The notes beneath the pieces are model-generated. The model saw nothing but the letters and a program-made list of their open reading frames with translations. It was not told where the DNA came from and did no database searches. A stretch of 7,733 bases of DNA. It comes from CAZUNB01 sp964622235. Lineage in GTDB: Bacteria; Patescibacteriota; Saccharimonadia; Saccharimonadales; JAGPDM01. The stretch lies in assembly GCA_964622235.1 (NCBI GenBank), contig CAZUNB010000046.1, forward strand, positions 1-7,733, written 5' to 3'. Both the position numbers and the translations under genes were made by a program. Position 1 is the first letter of the stretch; the number at the start of each line of letters is the position of its first letter. Shown piece by piece: positions 5,688-7,733 of this stretch.

Positions 5688-6115
5688 CTAACTATAAAGC
5701 GAGAATTTTTTGGTTAATTGTTTGGACTCTTTAGCATTCATGAAAAAGCAGATACCGTAATATTCAAGATCGGCTTCTAGGGTAGAATTCATCCGTTCGT
5801 GTTGTTCAAAGTACGTACCTTCAACCATCATATCTGTAAAATCCGAGAAAATAATATCTTTTTCAATTAGCTCATTTCGAGTGTACGAATTTGGTTACCA
5901 TTCTTTGCACGCAAAACAATGAATCCGTTATCAGAGAGGTTTGGATGCTCACCACCGTCTTTATCAAAGTATGGTTGGAAACGAAACCGTTTAGTATCTT
6001 CGTGCTGCGACATAAGTCCGGCTGTCATATGTCCAAGTGCATTAAGCGCTCGTCCAACTTCAATTTTCTTGTTCAAGACACAGACGAACTGATCGTCGGT
6101 TGGTATGTATTTCAC
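5688..6115 (-). pseudogene. DUF2000 family protein, frameshifted
   Basis: DUF2000 is a small domain whose known structures resemble peptidyl-tRNA hydrolase 2; no firm function is known to me. The gene starts at GTG 6115 behind a strong purine run (GAGGGGG, five nt upstream), 11 nt after the PPC gene stop. The first 79 residues read normally, with the family-typical stretches VCVLNKKIEVGRALNALGH and GFIVLRAKN. The frame then closes at 5867 after NQIRTL. Adding one base after NQIRTL (around 5878-5882) restores a further 63 residues, including FSDFTDMMVEGTY, EADLEYYGICFF and LTKKFS, ending at TAG 5688-5690. The corrected protein has 142 aa, the usual family length. Both halves look conserved, so this is either a sequencing deletion or a very recent lesion. 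Confidence 0.88.
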
Positions 6116-6126
6116 GAGTTCCCCCT

Positions 6127-6471
6127 CTACTCTATCTCTTGAAGATAGACCTTAACAAACCAAGTCTTAACCGAAGCTTTGTGAAGATGCCCCATAATTG
6201 CGATATCATTTTCACGACCAAGCGTAGCATGTATGTGAAGTGTTCCATCAGAAACATCACCATTGCCGAGGAGTTCGAGTGGTTCTAAATATTCTGTTAA
6301 TTTATATATTGTTGCATCATCTTTGGACATGGTCGAGATTGTACAGCTTTCGACTCCTCCGATAATACTTGTTATGGCAGCATTCTTGACTGAATCAATC
6401 TCTAACCTTCTATTGAGGTCTGCTACAAAATCTCCAGTATTTTCGAAAATGTATCGAATGTGTCTCATCAT
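6127..6471 (-). CDS. PPC/DUF296 domain protein
   Basis: This 114-aa protein consists of little more than one PPC domain (plants and prokaryotes conserved, DUF296). In plants this domain accompanies AT-hook DNA-binding proteins; in bacteria it usually stands alone and its job is poorly defined. The match rests on the C-terminal half: a Gly-rich AAITSIIGGVE strand (31-41), then SDGTLHIHATLG with His79 and His81, and MGHLHKA with Gly94-His95. These histidines are the residues proposed to bind metal in some family members. There is no AT-hook. The start ATG at 6471 overlaps the ilvN stop as ATGA, which indicates translational coupling; a second ATG follows directly at 6468. Being locked behind ilvN suggests a link to branched-chain amino acid metabolism, though this is inference. 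Confidence 0.8.
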   Translation of the reverse strand: MMRHIRYIFENTGDFVADLNRRLEIDSVKNAAITSIIGGVESCTISTMSKDDATIYKLTEYLEPLELLGNGDVSDGTLHIHATLGRENDIAIMGHLHKASVKTWFVKVYLQEIE

Positions 6472-6719
6472 TTACTTTCGTCAGAAACGGTCAAAACGTT
6501 AATTAATTTCTGTAGTTGAGCTTTCGTTTGATGAATCAAATCAGCATTTCCTCGAGCTTTGATGATAATATCAGCTTGGTTTGGCTCATCGGTAACCTCG
6601 TTGACTTCGAGTGAATCAATGTTGAAGCTTCGGCGAGTAAAAACCTGAGCCACGCGAACCAAAACGCCTGGCTCATCGATGACTCGAAGATGAATAAAGT
6701 GCGTTTTTTTCTCAGCCAT
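6468..6719 (-). CDS. ilvN: Acetolactate synthase small (regulatory) subunit
   Basis: IlvN binds the catalytic IlvB subunit, raises its activity and usually confers feedback inhibition by valine. This version has 83 residues and contains only the ACT domain, like the short E. coli IlvN (about 96 aa) and unlike the roughly 160-aa IlvH type that has a second domain. The ACT features are clear: a first strand FIHLRVIDEPGVLVRVAQVF, then RRSFNIDSLEVNEV, and the closing helix TKAQLQKLINVLTV. The Gly of EPGVL and Asn of FNIDSL lie where the family binds the regulatory amino acid. It starts three nt after the ilvB stop, and its stop overlaps the PPC start, so translation is tightly coupled on both sides. 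Confidence 0.93.
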   Translation of the reverse strand: MAEKKTHFIHLRVIDEPGVLVRVAQVFTRRSFNIDSLEVNEVTDEPNQADIIIKARGNADLIHQTKAQLQKLINVLTVSDESK

Positions 6720-6722
6720 AAC

Positions 6723-7733
6723 CTAAGTACTCCCCGTTGGTTTATCCATTTTATGCTGTGGTGGCTCAGTTAACATATCTTCGAGCGGTGCACCGGCTGG
6801 AATCATCGGAAAAACATTTTCATTCTTGGTAACTTCGGCATGTAAAAGCGCAGGGCCATCATTGTAGGCTAGCATTTGAGCAACCGCGCTTGTGACGTCT
6901 TCTGGTCTATCGACATGGAAACCTTTGATCCCATCATAGCTCTCAGCTAATTTTACAAAATTGGGATTGCCTTCTAGATCAACGCCACTTTCACGATTTT
7001 CATAAAATAATTCCTGCCATTGCCGAACCATACCGAGATATTTATTATCGAGGACTACAATTTTAATTGGTAACTTATTAACAGCTGCAGTTGCTAGCTC
7101 TGGCATCGTCATCTGAAACCCACCATCACCAGCAAAAACAACTACAGTGTCATCTGGGCGACCGACCTGAGCTCCAATGCCAGCTGGAAATCCAAAGCCC
7201 ATAGTTCCGGCACCACCTGAACTTAACCAGTTATCACCATGATCGGTTTTATAAAACTGAGCTGCCCACATCTGGTGTTGACCAACGTCGGTACTGACAA
7301 TTGCCTTGCCTTCAGTTTGGTCGTAAACTTCATCGATTACTTGCTGCATCGTTAGCTCACCGGTCTTCTTATATGAAAGCGGGAAATCTTTTCGATAGTC
7401 ATCAAGCTTTGTATTCCAATCAGTCCTTTTTTGCGGATCTGCTAAATCAACCATGATTTGAAGCGCTGCATCTGCATCAGCCGCAAGCTTTAAATCAGGT
7501 TTTATCATTTTTCCAAACTCCGAAACATCAATATCTAGATGAAGGATCTTGGCATTTTTACCAAATTCAGATGCTTTGCCAATGATACGATCATCAAAAC
7601 GTGAACCAACCGAGAATATCAAATCAGCATCGACGATAGCTTTGTTAGCATAGGCCGTGCCGTGCATGCCAATCATGCCTAGGCTCAGATGAAGCGTTTC
7701 TGGGAAAACACCTTTTCCGAGTAAGGTTGTAGT
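6723..7733 (-). CDS. ilvB: Acetolactate synthase large (catalytic) subunit, N-terminus outside window
   Basis: IlvB condenses two pyruvates to 2-acetolactate, or pyruvate with 2-ketobutyrate, using thiamine diphosphate, Mg and FAD. It starts valine, leucine and isoleucine synthesis. The frame is open to the window edge and shows the C-terminal 336 of an expected 560-590 residues. Visible are the end of the first domain and the FAD-binding middle domain (LGMIGMHGT, then GSRFDDR), and the thiamine-diphosphate domain. The latter carries GFGFPAGIGAQ, the cofactor motif starting GDGGFQ (visible residues 202-207) and ending LDN (228-230), then LGMVRQWQELFY and the closing VFPMIPAGAP. Together with the adjacent ilvN these mark anabolic acetohydroxy acid synthase, not a catabolic AlsS or other thiamine-diphosphate enzyme. 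The usual Asn-Asn of the motif is Asp-Asn here; the second Asn, a metal ligand, is kept. Confidence 0.95.
   Translation of the reverse strand, partial: TTTLLGKGVFPETLHLSLGMIGMHGTAYANKAIVDADLIFSVGSRFDDRIIGKASEFGKNAKILHLDIDVSEFGKMIKPDLKLAADADAALQIMVDLADPQKRTDWNTKLDDYRKDFPLSYKKTGELTMQQVIDEVYDQTEGKAIVSTDVGQHQMWAAQFYKTDHGDNWLSSGGAGTMGFGFPAGIGAQVGRPDDTVVVFAGDGGFQMTMPELATAAVNKLPIKIVVLDNKYLGMVRQWQELFYENRESGVDLEGNPNFVKLAESYDGIKGFHVDRPEDVTSAVAQMLAYNDGPALLHAEVTKNENVFPMIPAGAPLEDMLTEPPQHKMDKPTGST

Noticed and set aside
1..7733. CRISPR array, transposase or attachment site
   Set aside because: No regularly spaced repeats, no transposase-like protein and no paired terminal repeats with target duplications were seen.

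Overview
The window is bacterial, of moderate GC (roughly low forties by eye), uses sigma70-type promoters, and reads UGA as a normal stop. I cannot name the species. The mix of orphan, low-complexity proteins with a thin set of recognisable genes reminds me of Patescibacteria/CPR, perhaps Saccharibacteria, but no marker gene here proves this.

Layout. (1) Positions 1-3480, minus strand: three unrecognised genes in series, a 377-aa acidic protein, a 516-aa protein with hydrophobic segments and a proline-rich tail, and a protein cut by the window start. The first two have their own promoters, which match each other beyond the -35 and -10 boxes, so they look co-regulated. (2) Positions 3602-4000, plus strand: one small unrecognised alpha-helical protein, divergent from the orphan cluster and overlapping the next gene by 4 nt at the stops. 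(3) Positions 3997-5201, minus strand: a carbon-nitrogen hydrolase of the YafV/omega-amidase type, broken by a single-base frameshift, followed 16 nt later by a one-domain FKBP prolyl isomerase. (4) Positions 5202-5687: about 490 nt without a gene. It holds several hairpins and a 168-nt block (5433-5600) whose ends pair over about 21 bp, a candidate structured RNA or repeat element. (5) Positions 5688-7733, minus strand: a tight operon reading ilvB (5' end outside the window), ilvN, a PPC/DUF296 protein and a DUF2000 protein, the last also broken by a single-base frameshift.

Function. IlvB and IlvN together form acetohydroxy acid synthase, the first common step of branched-chain amino acid synthesis. 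The PPC and DUF2000 genes are translationally or closely coupled behind them, but their role is not known to me. The nitrilase-like enzyme plus FKBP unit looks like general metabolism and protein folding. The orphan cluster may encode an envelope-associated assembly, which is inference from composition only. The two frameshifts fall in otherwise well-conserved genes on either side of the gene-free block and may be assembly errors or early decay.
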